A stretch of 64,000 nt of DNA from Rhizobium sp. R635 (GTDB lineage Bacteria > Pseudomonadota > Alphaproteobacteria > Rhizobiales > Rhizobiaceae). Where the stretch lies: positions 62,001-126,000 of the forward strand of contig NZ_LOKX01000034.1 of assembly GCF_002211285.1 (NCBI RefSeq), written 5' to 3'. The position numbers and the translations under genes are program-made. Of the stretch, positions 1 through 9,247 are shown piece by piece; within the stretch, counting starts at the first letter, position 1, and the number at the start of each line of letters is the position of its first letter. The notes below the pieces were generated by a model. That model was not told the DNA's origin, made no database searches, and saw nothing but the letters and a program-made list of their open reading frames with translations.

Positions 1-1322
1 TTCATGACCATGACGCAGGTCTCGTCGATGTCGAGATTGTCGTCGTTGATCTTGGCCTTGTAGTCGTCGATATCCTCGAACACGACGGCCCTGCCCCGGT
101 GCACCAGGAGATGCGGCGAAGCGGCCGAAGGCTTCAGCACCGCGCCCTTCGGCGCGAGGTTGCCGCGCAGCACGACGATGCCGCCCGAAGAAGTCAGCGC
201 CTTTTCAGCAGGCAGGATGACGTCTTCGTTCCAGTTGATGACCTCCTTGACCTCATCCCAGACGGTTTCGCCGGAGACCGTCAGCGCATCCTTGTGCAGG
301 AGGCCGGCCTCGCCGAGGCGCTTCAGCACGACGGGCAGGCCGCCGGCATAGAAGAACTCTTCCATCAGGTACTTGCCCGACGGCATCAGGTTGACGATCG
401 TCGGAACGTCGCGGCCACAGCGGTCCCAATCGTCGAGCGTCAGATCGATGCCGACGCGGCCGGCGATCGCCAGCAGGTGGATGACGGCGTTGGTCGATCC
501 GCCGATCGCCGCATTGGTGCGGATGGCGTTCTCGAAGGCCTGCTTCGTCATGATCTCCGAAGGCTTCAGGTCGTCCTTGACCATCTGTACGATACGGCGG
601 CCGGTGAGCTGCGCCATGACCTTGCGGCGGGAATCGACGCCCGGGATCGCGGCATTGCCCGACAGCGCCATGCCGAGCGCTTCGGCCATGGACGCCATCG
701 TCGAGGCCGTGCCCATCGTATTGCAGGTGCCCGACGACCGGCTCATCGAAGCTTCCGCCTCGAGGAATTCGGCCTGCGTCATCTCGCCGGCCTTCACCAT
801 TTCGGAGAACTTCCACAGATGCGTGCCGGAGCCGACGCGCTCGCCGCGGAAATAGCCGTTCAGCATCGGACCGCCGGTGACGACGATCGACGGCAGGTCG
901 CAGGAGGCCGCACCCATCAAGAGCGACGGCGTGGTCTTGTCGCAGCCGACGAGCAGCACGCAGCCGTCCATCGGCTGGCCGCGGATCGCTTCCTCAACGG
1001 CGAGCGCCGCAAGGTTGCGGTACATCATCGCGGTCGGGCGGAAGGTGTTTTCGGATGCCGAGAACACCGGCACTTCGAGCGGGAAGCCGCCGGCCTCCCA
1101 GACACCCGCCTTCACCTTCTCGGCGAGTTCTCTCAGATGACCGTTGCACGGGGTCATATCCGACCAGGTGTTGAGGATGCCGATGACAGGCCGTCCGTCG
1201 AACAGGTCGTGCGGATAACCCTGGTTCTTGAGCCAGCCGCGATGATAAATCACGTCGCGGCTCGTGCCGCCGTACCATTCCTGCGACCTCAGCCTGCGCG
1301 GCCATTCCGCTTTCTTTTTCAT
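1..1322 (-). CDS. L-arabinonate dehydratase (IlvD/EDD family), cut by the window edge
   Basis: Dehydrates L-arabinonate to 2-keto-3-deoxy-L-arabinonate in the cytoplasm, the second committed step of oxidative arabinose breakdown. I translated about 440 residues from an ATG at 1322; the C-terminus lies beyond base 1. IlvD/EDD family sequence runs throughout (TWSDMTPCNGHL, LLVGCDKTTPS, SSGTCNTMGTASTMASM). Cysteines fall at residues 59, 127 and 200, which from memory are the [2Fe-2S] ligands of the R. leguminosarum enzyme, and Lys129 (CDK) is the expected metal-site lysine. It is the last visible gene of the chvE-led operon, 61 bp after the semialdehyde dehydrogenase. The operon argues for a sugar-acid dehydratase rather than biosynthetic IlvD. 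Xylonate or fuconate could also be substrates. Confidence 0.85.
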   Translation of the reverse strand, partial: MKKKAEWPRRLRSQEWYGGTSRDVIYHRGWLKNQGYPHDLFDGRPVIGILNTWSDMTPCNGHLRELAEKVKAGVWEAGGFPLEVPVFSASENTFRPTAMMYRNLAALAVEEAIRGQPMDGCVLLVGCDKTTPSLLMGAASCDLPSIVVTGGPMLNGYFRGERVGSGTHLWKFSEMVKAGEMTQAEFLEAEASMSRSSGTCNTMGTASTMASMAEALGMALSGNAAIPGVDSRRKVMAQLTGRRIVQMVKDDLKPSEIMTKQAFENAIRTNAAIGGSTNAVIHLLAIAGRVGIDLTLDDWDRCGRDVPTIVNLMPSGKYLMEEFFYAGGLPVVLKRLGEAGLLHKDALTVSGETVWDEVKEVINWNEDVILPAEKALTSSGGIVVLRGNLAPKGAVLKPSAASPHLLVHRGRAVVFEDIDDYKAKINDDNLDIDETCVMVM

Positions 1323-1383
1323 AATCTCTGTCCTTCAGCATATTCCCGGACCGCCTCGTACGGTCCGGGTCATCGCGCTTGTC

Positions 1384-2817
1384 TCAAGCCAGCGTGTAGG
1401 CGGTCTTGACGGTTGTGTAGAACTCGGCGGCATACTTGCCCTGCTCGCGCGGGCCATAGGACGACCCCTTGCGGCCGCCGAACGGAACGTGGAAATCGAC
1501 GCCTGCCGTCGGCAGGTTGACCATCACCATGCCGGCTTCGGAATTGCGCTTGAAGTGCGTCGCATGTTTCAGGCTGGTCGTGGCGATGCCGGCCGAAAGG
1601 CCGAACGGCGTGTCGTTGGCGATGGCAAGCGCCTCGTCGTAATCCTTGGCGCGGATAACCGAGACCACCGGTCCGAAGATCTCTTCACGCGAAATGCGCA
1701 TCTGGTTGGTCGCTTCGGTGAACAGCGTCGGCTGCAGATAGAAGCCGGGCGTCTCGCGGGAAATGACCTCGCCGCCGAAGGCAAGCTTGGCGCCTTCCTT
1801 TTTGCCGATCTCGATATAGTCGGTATCGGTCTTCAACTGCCGCTCGTCGACGACCGGACCGATATGGGTGCCGGCCTTGAGCGCGTTGTCGACAACAAGC
1901 GTCTTCAGCTTGTCGGTGAGCGCTGCGACGAACTTGTCGTGGATGCCTTCGGTGACGATCAGCCGCGAGGATGCGGTGCAGCGCTGGCCGGTGGAGAAGA
2001 AGCCGGAATTGGCGGCCGCTTCGACGGCGACGTTGAGATCGGCATCGTCGAGCACGACCATCGGGTTCTTGCCGCCCATCTCCAGCTGGAACTTGCGGTT
2101 ATGCTCGATGGAAGCGGCGGCGACGCGACGGCCGGTGCCGGTGGAACCGGTAAAGGTGATGCCGTGAACGTCGGGGCTTTCGAGCATGGCCTGGCCGACG
2201 ACCGAGCCCTTGCCCATGACGAGGTTCAGGACGCCCTTCGGCAGTCCGGCGCGGTTCAGGATATCGACGATCGCCCAGGAGCAGGCCGGCACCAGTTCGG
2301 CCGGCTTGAAGACGATGGTGTTGCCGTAGGCAAGCGCCGGAGCGATCTTCCAGGCAGGGATCGCGATCGGGAAGTTCCATGGCGTGATGATGCCGATGAC
2401 GCCGAGGCCCTCGCGGGTGATTTCGACGCCGATGTTCGGGCGAACCGACGGTATGACCTCGCCGGCCAGCCGCAGGGCTTCGCCAGCGAAGAATTCGAAG
2501 ATCTGCGAGGCGCGGATGACTTCGCCGGTCGCCTCAGGCAAGGTCTTGCCTTCCTCGCGGGCGAGCAGCGCGCCGAGCTCGTCCTTGCGCGCCATGATCT
2601 CGTCGCCGGTCTTCTTCAGGATGACGTGGCGTTCCCAGATGCCCGAGCGCGACCAGGCCGGAAAGGCGGCCTTGGCGGCGGCAATCGCGTTTTTCGTGTC
2701 TTCGGCGCTGCCATTGGCATAGAGGCCGACGACCTCGTTCGTATCGGACGGGTTGATGTTCTTCGTCGCGTCCGTGCCGACCCATTCGCCGGCGATCAGG
2801 TTTTGATAAATGGTCAT
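1384..2817 (-). CDS. alpha-ketoglutarate semialdehyde dehydrogenase (NAD(P)+ aldehyde dehydrogenase)
   Basis: Aldehyde dehydrogenase superfamily, 477 aa, full length. Motifs in order: an ITPWNFPIAIP motif near residue 145, the cofactor loop FTGSTGTGRRVA, the general-base glutamate in LEMGGKNP, and the catalytic cysteine in STGQRCTASSR near residue 280. In the non-phosphorylating L-arabinose route it oxidises 2,5-dioxopentanoate to 2-oxoglutarate, feeding the TCA cycle. It lies between the AraD1 protein and the arabinonate dehydratase in the same operon, which fits that step. Succinate-semialdehyde dehydrogenase has a very similar sequence, so the substrate rests on context. The ATG at 2817 is preceded by a purine-rich GGAGG-like stretch. 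Confidence 0.85.
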   Translation of the reverse strand: MTIYQNLIAGEWVGTDATKNINPSDTNEVVGLYANGSAEDTKNAIAAAKAAFPAWSRSGIWERHVILKKTGDEIMARKDELGALLAREEGKTLPEATGEVIRASQIFEFFAGEALRLAGEVIPSVRPNIGVEITREGLGVIGIITPWNFPIAIPAWKIAPALAYGNTIVFKPAELVPACSWAIVDILNRAGLPKGVLNLVMGKGSVVGQAMLESPDVHGITFTGSTGTGRRVAAASIEHNRKFQLEMGGKNPMVVLDDADLNVAVEAAANSGFFSTGQRCTASSRLIVTEGIHDKFVAALTDKLKTLVVDNALKAGTHIGPVVDERQLKTDTDYIEIGKKEGAKLAFGGEVISRETPGFYLQPTLFTEATNQMRISREEIFGPVVSVIRAKDYDEALAIANDTPFGLSAGIATTSLKHATHFKRNSEAGMVMVNLPTAGVDFHVPFGGRKGSSYGPREQGKYAAEFYTTVKTAYTLA

Positions 2818-2884
2818 GGGCTCAACAAGCCTCCTTTACCGTTTACGTCACGGCCCGGCCACGCAGGCAGCCAGGCCTCGAAAA

Positions 2885-3880
2885 TCAGAGCTGCTTGACG
2901 GCGATCTCTTCTTCGGCCGCCACCTTCAGCGGATTGCGCAGCGGCAGGCCGAATTCGGCGACTTCGATCTCGAAGAGGTCGCCCTCTTCCGTCTTGATGC
3001 CGTCGGCAAAGGAAAGCGTCGCCGTACCGAACATATGGACATGGACATCGCCGGGAACACGGAAGAGGCCATATTTGAAATGGTGATATTCGAGGTTCGC
3101 GAAGGTGTGCGACATGTTCGCCTCGCCCGACAGGAACGGCTTTTCGAAGATCACCTTGTCGCCGCGCTTGATGCGCGAGGTGCCGCGGATATCTTCCGGT
3201 GCCGCGCCGACGCGGATTTCCGGGCCGAAGCTTGCCGGGCGCAGCTTCGAATGGGCGAGGAAGAGGTAGTTGATCCGTTCGGTGACGTGATCGGAAAACT
3301 CGTTCGACAGCGCAAAGCCGATGCGGAAGGGCGAGCCGTCCTTGGCGATCACGTAGATGCCGGCCATTTCAGGCTCTTCGCCGCCGTCGAGCGCGAAGGA
3401 GGGCGAGACCAGCGGCGCGCCGGGAGCTGCGGCTCCATGGCCGTTGCCCTTGTAGAACCATTCGGGCTGCACGCCCTTTTCGCCGGCCTTCGGCTTGCCG
3501 TTCTCCAGGCCCATCTTGAACATCTTCATCGAGTCGGTGAGCGTTTCCTCGGCCGCCTCGGTGGTCTTCTTATGCATGGAATCGCGAGTGGCGGCAGAGC
3601 CGAGATGCGTCAGGCCGGTGCCGGTTAGATGCAGGTGGGCGGCATCGGGATGGGTGATCGGCGGAAGGAAGCGGCCTTCCGCATAGGCCTTCTCCAGATC
3701 GACGGCATCACCGTAACCATGAGCTTCGATGACCGAGGCAAGCGACTTGCCGCCATCAGCCGCTTCCATCGCCAGCGCATAGACGCTGCCGGCATTCTTG
3801 ACCGACTTGGCAGCGCCGCCCTGCTCGCGCACGGCGACGACGATCTCTCCGTTGGCACCCTTGATTTGCGAAATAAGCAC
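2885..3880 (-). CDS. gguC: AraD1/GguC family protein (FAH-like sugar-acid enzyme)
   Basis: 331 aa protein of the AraD1/GguC type found downstream of chvE-gguAB in Agrobacterium and rhizobia. The C-terminal two thirds resemble the fumarylacetoacetate hydrolase fold (EPEMAGIYVIAKDGSPFRIGF, SKLRPASFGPEIRVG, DVHVHMFGTATLSFADG). By position it should act on 2-keto-3-deoxy-L-arabinonate, giving the semialdehyde used by the next gene. FAH-fold proteins do catalyse such dehydrations, but this assignment is inference. It lies 67 bp upstream of the aldehyde dehydrogenase start and is read in the same direction. No odd features; length is normal for the group. Confidence 0.75.
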   Translation of the reverse strand: MLISQIKGANGEIVVAVREQGGAAKSVKNAGSVYALAMEAADGGKSLASVIEAHGYGDAVDLEKAYAEGRFLPPITHPDAAHLHLTGTGLTHLGSAATRDSMHKKTTEAAEETLTDSMKMFKMGLENGKPKAGEKGVQPEWFYKGNGHGAAAPGAPLVSPSFALDGGEEPEMAGIYVIAKDGSPFRIGFALSNEFSDHVTERINYLFLAHSKLRPASFGPEIRVGAAPEDIRGTSRIKRGDKVIFEKPFLSGEANMSHTFANLEYHHFKYGLFRVPGDVHVHMFGTATLSFADGIKTEEGDLFEIEVAEFGLPLRNPLKVAAEEEIAVKQL

Positions 3881-3998
3881 GACTTCGATCCTTCTCGTTC
3901 CGGCGAAGTCAGGAAAAGCTCCGCCTGTCCGGCTCCATCAGGAGCCGGAATCCAACTTTCATATGACTGCGAATGCCTGGACCGGCGCCTTGAGGCGC

Positions 3999-5204
3999 TC
4001 AGCCCTTGTTCTTGTTGTAGACGTCGAAGAACACGGCGGCGAGAAGCACCGCACCCTTGACCATCTGCTGGAAGTCGATGCCGAGGCCGACGATCGACAT
4101 GCCGTTGTTCATGACGCCCATGATGAATGCGCCGATGACCGCGCCGGTGATCTTGCCGACGCCGCCGGATGCCGAGGCGCCGCCGATGAAGCAGGCCGCG
4201 ATCACGTCGAGCTCGAAGCCGACGCCGGCCTTCGGCGTTGCCGAGTTCAGGCGAAGTGCGACGATCATGCCGGCAAGGCCTGCAAGCACGCCCATGTTGA
4301 CGAAGGTGTAGAAGCTGAGGCGCTGCGTATTGATGCCCGAAAGCTTCGTCGCCTTTTCGTTGCCGCCCATGGCATAGATGCGGCGGCCGATCGTCGTGCG
4401 TTTGGTGACGAAAGCGTAGATCGCGATCAGCACCAGCATGACGACGAGAACGTTCGGCAGGCCCCTGTAGCTCGACAGGAGGTAGCCGAGCGCCAGAATG
4501 GCGACCGAAACGATCAGATTCTGGACGACGAAGAAGCCCATCGGCTCGACGTCGATGCCGTGGCTCTCATTCACCTTGCGGCGGCGCCAGGCGAGGTAGA
4601 AGAGGATGACCGGCAGGATGACCGTCAGGATCAGCGACGTCGACTGGACGGGCGTGCCGAACAGGTCGATCATGTCGCCCGGCAGGAAGCCGGTGCTGAT
4701 GACCTGGAACTCCTTCGGGAACGGGCCGATGTTCTTGCCGTTCAGCACCGTCAGCGTCAGGCCGCGGAAGACGAGCATGCCGGCGAGCGTCACGATGAAG
4801 GACGGGATGCGGTGATAGGCGATGAAATAGCCCTGCGCCGCGCCGATAAAGCCGCCGACGATGAGACAAATCAATCCGGCGAGCCAGAAATTCATGCCCC
4901 ATGAGACGGTGAAGATGGCCGCGAGCGCGCCGACGAAGGCGACGATCGAACCGACCGAAAGGTCGATATGCCCCGCCACGATGACGAGCAGCATGCCGAG
5001 CGCCATGATGACGATGAACGAATTCTGCAGAACGAGGTTCGTCAGGTTGACCGGCTTGAAGAGAATACCGCCGGTGTAGAACTGGAAGAATACCATGATC
5101 GCGACGAGCGCGATGAGCATGCCGTATTCGCGAATGTTGCCGCGGATGTAATCGGCAACGGAAACGACGTTGCTTTCCTCGGTTGTCGGGTTGACCGGAG
5201 TCAT
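3999..5204 (-). CDS. gguB: multiple-sugar ABC transporter permease GguB
   Basis: Inner-membrane permease of the carbohydrate-uptake type 2 (RbsC/AraH/XylH) family, 401 aa. About ten hydrophobic segments are visible, with the signatures GHIDLSVGSIVAFVGALAA, PSFIVTLAGMLVFRGLT, MGGNEKATKLSGIN and FIGGASASGGVGKITGAVIGA. It pairs with the ATPase GguA and the binding protein ChvE to import arabinose, galactose and related sugars. Its start overlaps the end of gguA by 4 bp (ATGA), showing translational coupling. Confidence 0.92.
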   Translation of the reverse strand: MTPVNPTTEESNVVSVADYIRGNIREYGMLIALVAIMVFFQFYTGGILFKPVNLTNLVLQNSFIVIMALGMLLVIVAGHIDLSVGSIVAFVGALAAIFTVSWGMNFWLAGLICLIVGGFIGAAQGYFIAYHRIPSFIVTLAGMLVFRGLTLTVLNGKNIGPFPKEFQVISTGFLPGDMIDLFGTPVQSTSLILTVILPVILFYLAWRRRKVNESHGIDVEPMGFFVVQNLIVSVAILALGYLLSSYRGLPNVLVVMLVLIAIYAFVTKRTTIGRRIYAMGGNEKATKLSGINTQRLSFYTFVNMGVLAGLAGMIVALRLNSATPKAGVGFELDVIAACFIGGASASGGVGKITGAVIGAFIMGVMNNGMSIVGLGIDFQQMVKGAVLLAAVFFDVYNKNKG

Positions 5205-6745
5205 TGTCTCTTCTCCCCTGAGCGCATGATAGCGCGCATGATGGTTTCCTGGCTTGCTTCTCCCTTCGGCAGTTCGGCGACGATGCGTCCTTCGTTCATC
5301 ACGTAGATGCGGTCACAAGTGCCAAGCAGTTCGGGCATTTCCGATGAGATCATCAGAACGCCCTTTCCATCGGCGGCAAGCTGGTTGATGATAGTATAGA
5401 TTTCGTACTTTGCGCCAACGTCGATGCCTCGGGTAGGCTCGTCGAGGATCAAAATCTCGGGATCGGAGAACAGCCACTTCGACAGAACCACCTTTTGCTG
5501 GTTGCCGCCGGAAAGATTGACCGTTTCCTGGAAGATGCCGTGCGAGCGAATGCGCAGCTTCGACCGGTAATCGGTCGCGACCTTCATCTCCTTGATGTCG
5601 TCGATGATGCTGTTGTTCGAAATGCCTTCGAGATTGGCGAGCGTCGTATTGTGCAGGATCGTGTCGTTGAGCACGAGGCCGAGCTGTTTGCGGTCCTCGG
5701 TGACATAGGCAAGACCCGCATCGATCGCCCTGCGCACGGTGCTGACGTCGACCGGCTTGCCGTCGACGAAGACTTCGCCGCTGATCTTGTGCCCGTAGGA
5801 CTTGCCGAAGACGCTCATGGCGAATTCGGTGCGGCCGGCACCCATCAGGCCGGCGATGCCGACGACCTCGCCCTTGCGGACGTTGACGTTGATGTCGTGC
5901 AGCACCTGGCGGTCGCGGTGATGCTGGTGATAGGCGTTCCAGTTCTTCACTTCGAAGATCGTCTCGCCGATCGGCACGGAGCGCGGCGGATAACGGTCGG
6001 CGAGGTCGCGGCCCACCATGTTCTTGATGATGATGTCTTCGCTGATCTCGTCGGCGTGACAGTCGAGCGTCTTGACGGTCATGCCGTCGCGCAGGACCGT
6101 GATCTGGTCGGCGACCTTGCGGATCTCGTTCAGCTTATGGGAAATGATGATCGAGGTGATACCCTGATTGCGGAACTCGATCAGCAGATTGAGCAGCGCA
6201 TCGGAATCCTTCTCGTTGAGAGAGGCTGTGGGCTCGTCGAGGATGAGCAGCTTCACGCTCTTCGACAGCGCCTTGGCGATTTCGACGAGCTGCTGCTTGC
6301 CGACGCCGATATCGGTCACCAGCGTGTTCGGGGATTCGCGCAGGCCCACCTTCTGGAGGAGCTGCTTCGTGCGGTTATACGTCTCTTCCCAGCTGATGAT
6401 GCCGCTCTTGGCGTTCTCGTTGCCGAGGAAGATGTTTTCGCCGATCGACAGCAGCGGCACGAGCGCCAGTTCCTGGTGGATGATGACGATGCCGATTTCT
6501 TCGGAGTCCTTCAGGACCCTGAAGTGGCGCGTCTCGCCTTCATAGACGATGTCGCCTTCATAGCTTCCCGTGGGATAGACGCCTGATAGCACTTTCATCA
6601 GGGTCGATTTACCGGCCCCGTTTTCGCCTACCAATGCGTGAATTTCACCCTTGCGAACCTTGAGGTTCACGTTCTCCAGCGCCTTGACGCCCGGGAACGT
6701 CTTGGTGATGCTCCGCATTTCTAGGATGGTGTTGTCCATAGTCAA
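5201..6745 (-). CDS. gguA: multiple-sugar ABC transporter ATP-binding protein GguA
   Basis: 514 aa tandem ATPase of the RbsA/MglA/AraG class. The N-terminal domain has Walker A GENGAGKSTLMK, a Q-loop (IIHQELALVP) and Walker B LLILDEPTASL. The C-terminal domain has the usual degenerate Walker A (GLMGAGRTEFAM), an LSGGNQQK signature and Walker B ILILDEPTRGIDVG. It energises sugar uptake through GguB. It is the second gene of the operon, 90 bp after chvE, and that spacer holds a hairpin. Confidence 0.93.
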   Translation of the reverse strand: MTMDNTILEMRSITKTFPGVKALENVNLKVRKGEIHALVGENGAGKSTLMKVLSGVYPTGSYEGDIVYEGETRHFRVLKDSEEIGIVIIHQELALVPLLSIGENIFLGNENAKSGIISWEETYNRTKQLLQKVGLRESPNTLVTDIGVGKQQLVEIAKALSKSVKLLILDEPTASLNEKDSDALLNLLIEFRNQGITSIIISHKLNEIRKVADQITVLRDGMTVKTLDCHADEISEDIIIKNMVGRDLADRYPPRSVPIGETIFEVKNWNAYHQHHRDRQVLHDINVNVRKGEVVGIAGLMGAGRTEFAMSVFGKSYGHKISGEVFVDGKPVDVSTVRRAIDAGLAYVTEDRKQLGLVLNDTILHNTTLANLEGISNNSIIDDIKEMKVATDYRSKLRIRSHGIFQETVNLSGGNQQKVVLSKWLFSDPEILILDEPTRGIDVGAKYEIYTIINQLAADGKGVLMISSEMPELLGTCDRIYVMNEGRIVAELPKGEASQETIMRAIMRSGEKRQ

Positions 6746-6794
6746 AGTTCCAGCGCCTTGAGCCGCCGAGCGGCCTGGCGATCATAAAATCGAA

Positions 6795-6824
6795 GGCCGG
6801 AACCCGCAAGCGCGGGCTCCGGCC
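6795..6824 (-). terminator. intercistronic hairpin between chvE and gguA
   Basis: A 13-bp inverted repeat with one mismatch (arms 6795-6807 and 6812-6824, loop AAGC) sits about 12 bp after the chvE stop, with no clear U-run. In binding-protein ABC operons such hairpins usually stabilise or partly terminate the message, so the periplasmic protein outnumbers the membrane parts. That role is inferred here. Confidence 0.55.
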
Positions 6825-6835
6825 TCCAGCTTAAC

Positions 6836-7900
6836 TTACTTCAGCTTGTCTTCGGTGTAGTAACCGCTGTCGACGAGGATCTGCTTGTAGTTGGTCTTGT
6901 CGACGGCAACCGGCTTCAGCAGATAGGACGGAACGACCTTGACGCCGTTGTCGTAGGTCTTCGTGTCGTTGACCTCGGGCTCCTTGCCGGACATCACGGC
7001 ATCGACCATGGCAACGGTGACCTTGGCGAGTTCGCGGGTGTCCTTGAAGACCGTCGAGTGCTGCTCGCCTGCGATGATCGACTTGACCGACGGGATTTCA
7101 GCGTCCTGGCCGGAAACGACCGGAAGCGGCTGGTCAGCCGAACCGTAGCCGACGCCCTTCAGCGAGGAGATGATGCCGATCGAGAGGCCGTCATAGGGAG
7201 ACAGGACGGCATTGACCTTGGCGTCGGTGTAGTTGGCCGAGAGCAGGTTGTCCATGCGGGCCTGGGCCGTAGCAGCATCCCAACGCAGCGTGCCGACCTT
7301 GTCCATGCCGGTCTGGCCGGACTTCACGACGAGCTTACCCGAGTCGATGTAGGGCTGCAGGACGGACATTGCGCCATCGTAGAAGAAGAAGGCGTTGTTG
7401 TCGTCCGGCGAACCGCCGAAGAGTTCGATGTTGAACGGGCCCTTGCCATCCTTGAGGCCGAGGGCGTCAACGATGGAACCAGCCTGGAGAACGCCGACCT
7501 GGAAGTTGTCGAAGGTGGCGTAGTAGTCGACGTTGCCCGAATCGCGGATCAGGCGGTCGTAAGCGATGACCTTGATGCCGGCGTCGTGAGCCTTCTGGAG
7601 AACGTCGGAAAGCGTCGTACCGTCGATCGAAGCGATGACGAGAACCTTGGCGCCCTTCGTGACCATGTTTTCGATCTGCGAAAGCTGGTTCGGAATATCG
7701 TCGTCAGCATACTGCAGGTCGGTCTTGTAGCCGGCGGCTTCGAGCTGCTTGACGATGTTGTTGCCGTCGTCGATCCAGCGAGCGGAAGACTTCGTCGGCA
7801 TCGCGATGCCCACGAGCCCCTTGTCCTGCGCCATAGCCGGCATAACGAACGAAGCGACGCCGAAGGCAGCCGCAGCCATCAATGAGATAATGGATTTCAT
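6836..7900 (-). CDS. chvE: periplasmic multiple-sugar-binding protein ChvE
   Basis: 354 aa with a Sec signal peptide ending PAMAQ, so the mature protein starts QDKGLVGIAMPTKSSARWID, almost identical to Agrobacterium ChvE as I remember it. A type I periplasmic-binding fold is clear (IASIDGTTLSDVL, IAYDRLIRDSGNVDYYATFD, ELFGGSPDDNNA, VLSPYDGLSIG, VVSGQDAEIPSV). It binds arabinose, galactose, xylose and other aldoses and delivers them to GguAB. In Agrobacterium ChvE also presents sugar to the VirA sensor; no vir genes are in this window. First gene of the operon, divergent from gbpR. Confidence 0.95.
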   Translation of the reverse strand: MKSIISLMAAAAFGVASFVMPAMAQDKGLVGIAMPTKSSARWIDDGNNIVKQLEAAGYKTDLQYADDDIPNQLSQIENMVTKGAKVLVIASIDGTTLSDVLQKAHDAGIKVIAYDRLIRDSGNVDYYATFDNFQVGVLQAGSIVDALGLKDGKGPFNIELFGGSPDDNNAFFFYDGAMSVLQPYIDSGKLVVKSGQTGMDKVGTLRWDAATAQARMDNLLSANYTDAKVNAVLSPYDGLSIGIISSLKGVGYGSADQPLPVVSGQDAEIPSVKSIIAGEQHSTVFKDTRELAKVTVAMVDAVMSGKEPEVNDTKTYDNGVKVVPSYLLKPVAVDKTNYKQILVDSGYYTEDKLK

Positions 7901-8170
7901 TTCTCTCTCCCTTGTTAAAGATTGGCGGACAAAAAATCGTCCGCCCCGAAACTGTGGCAGGTTCCGTATTGGATAGTTACTTCAGATTGTGAGAAACGAA
8001 GTAGGTCTCCTCCACGATCTCACACGTGTTGAGTGCCAACCAGCACACGGCGGCAAACTGGTATGGATTCCTATAACTGTCAAATAGAATAACTGGTAAA
8101 GTGCATAACAATTTTGGTATATCGTTAAAAAGTATTACTTTTGATGGAGCGCAGTGGGGAGGCTGCAACC
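7901..8170. promoter_or_regulatory. divergent gbpR/chvE control region
   Basis: 270 bp between two divergent starts, clearly AT-richer than the flanking genes, with repeated AACTG/GTCAAAT-type half sites between 8080 and 8135. In Agrobacterium and Azospirillum, GbpR-type regulators activate chvE/sbpA from this interval with sugar present. The exact operator (a T-N11-A LysR box) cannot be fixed by eye. The GGGGAGG ribosome site for gbpR is at about 8155-8161. Confidence 0.6.
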
Positions 8171-9175
8171 ATGACGATTGTCTCGGAGCCACTTTCGATG
8201 GACCACGTCGATATCCACAGCGATAACTTCGGCGATGACAGCCTTTTACGTGCAGGGCTTAAGCTGAATCACCTGCGCATGATCGTCGCAATCGAAGATA
8301 GCGGACAGATTTCCGCAGCTGCGGAAGTGCTGAACATTTCGCAGCCCGCCGCGTCGCGCATGCTGTCCGAAATGGAATCGATCACCAAGACCCAGCTCTA
8401 TGAGCGCGTGGCCCGCGGCGTGGTGCTGACGACCTTCGGTGCGGCCCTTGCCAGACGCGCGCGCAAGATCCTTCTGGAGCTGCGCGAAGCGAGCCGCGAG
8501 ATCGGCGAATTGAAGAGCGGCAAGGGCGGCGCGGTCTTCATCGGCGCGGTCACGGCGCCGGCCATGAGCCTCGTGGTGCCGGCGATCAACAAGGTGCGCA
8601 AGGCCTATCCCGGCATCGAGATCAACATCCAGGTGGAGACCAGCAACGTGCTGGCCCGCGAACTGCTCGCCGCCCGCCACGATTTCATCATCAGCCGCAT
8701 TCCCGACGATCTCAACCCGCGCCTCTTCGAGGTGACCGAGATCGGCATCGAACGGGCCTGCCTGATCGTGCGCAAGCGCCATCCGCTCCTGAAGCAGAAG
8801 CTGAGCAGCCTTGCCGACATCAGGGACTACGATTGGGTCTTCCAGCCGCCCGGCACGCTGCTGCGCCGCACGATCGAGGACATTTTCCTGTCGCGCGGGG
8901 TGGCGCTGCCCGAAAACATCGTCAACACCTCGTCGCTGCTGCTCACCTGCGCCATCGTCTGCGGAACCGATGCGATCGCTCCCGTCGCCGTCGACGTCGC
9001 CCATTTCCTGGCGAGCCAGGGTTCGCATGCCTCCGATGTGCGCATGCTGCCGATCGATTTCGACATTAACGTCAAGCCCTACAGCCTGATCACCGCAAGG
9101 GAGCGCGCGCTGCCGCCGAGCGCGAGGCTGCTCTACGACATCATCCTCGAGGAGAGCCGGAAGCAGGCGGGCTAA
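8171..9175 (+). CDS. gbpR: LysR-family regulator GbpR
   Basis: 334 aa from the ATG at 8171, chosen over an in-frame ATG at 8141 because GGGGAGG lies 9 bp before it. The N-terminal winged helix-turn-helix (LKLNHLRMIVAIEDSGQISAAAEVLNISQPAASRML) and the two-lobed effector domain (GAVTAPAMSLVVPAINKV, ELLAARHDFIISRIPDDL, LIVRKRHPLL) are complete. Its divergent position next to chvE identifies it as the galactose-binding-protein regulator. It is expected to activate the chvE operon when a sugar inducer binds. Confidence 0.88.
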   Translation: MTIVSEPLSMDHVDIHSDNFGDDSLLRAGLKLNHLRMIVAIEDSGQISAAAEVLNISQPAASRMLSEMESITKTQLYERVARGVVLTTFGAALARRARKILLELREASREIGELKSGKGGAVFIGAVTAPAMSLVVPAINKVRKAYPGIEINIQVETSNVLARELLAARHDFIISRIPDDLNPRLFEVTEIGIERACLIVRKRHPLLKQKLSSLADIRDYDWVFQPPGTLLRRTIEDIFLSRGVALPENIVNTSSLLLTCAIVCGTDAIAPVAVDVAHFLASQGSHASDVRMLPIDFDINVKPYSLITARERALPPSARLLYDIILEESRKQAG

Positions 9176-9247
9176 AGGCTCCATCGATTTGACCCCGCAA
9201 GCCCTGCGCCATCCTGCCGGGCTCTAATCGCTTCGAGAGGAAGGCGC

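Noticed and set aside
99..1409. Long plus-strand open frames opposite the dehydratase and aldehyde dehydrogenase genes
   Set aside because: Arg/His/Asp-rich shadow translation of a high-GC gene; the minus strand carries clear family motifs throughout.
7058..7885. 275-codon plus-strand frame opposite chvE
   Set aside because: Antisense shadow; chvE on the other strand is unmistakable.
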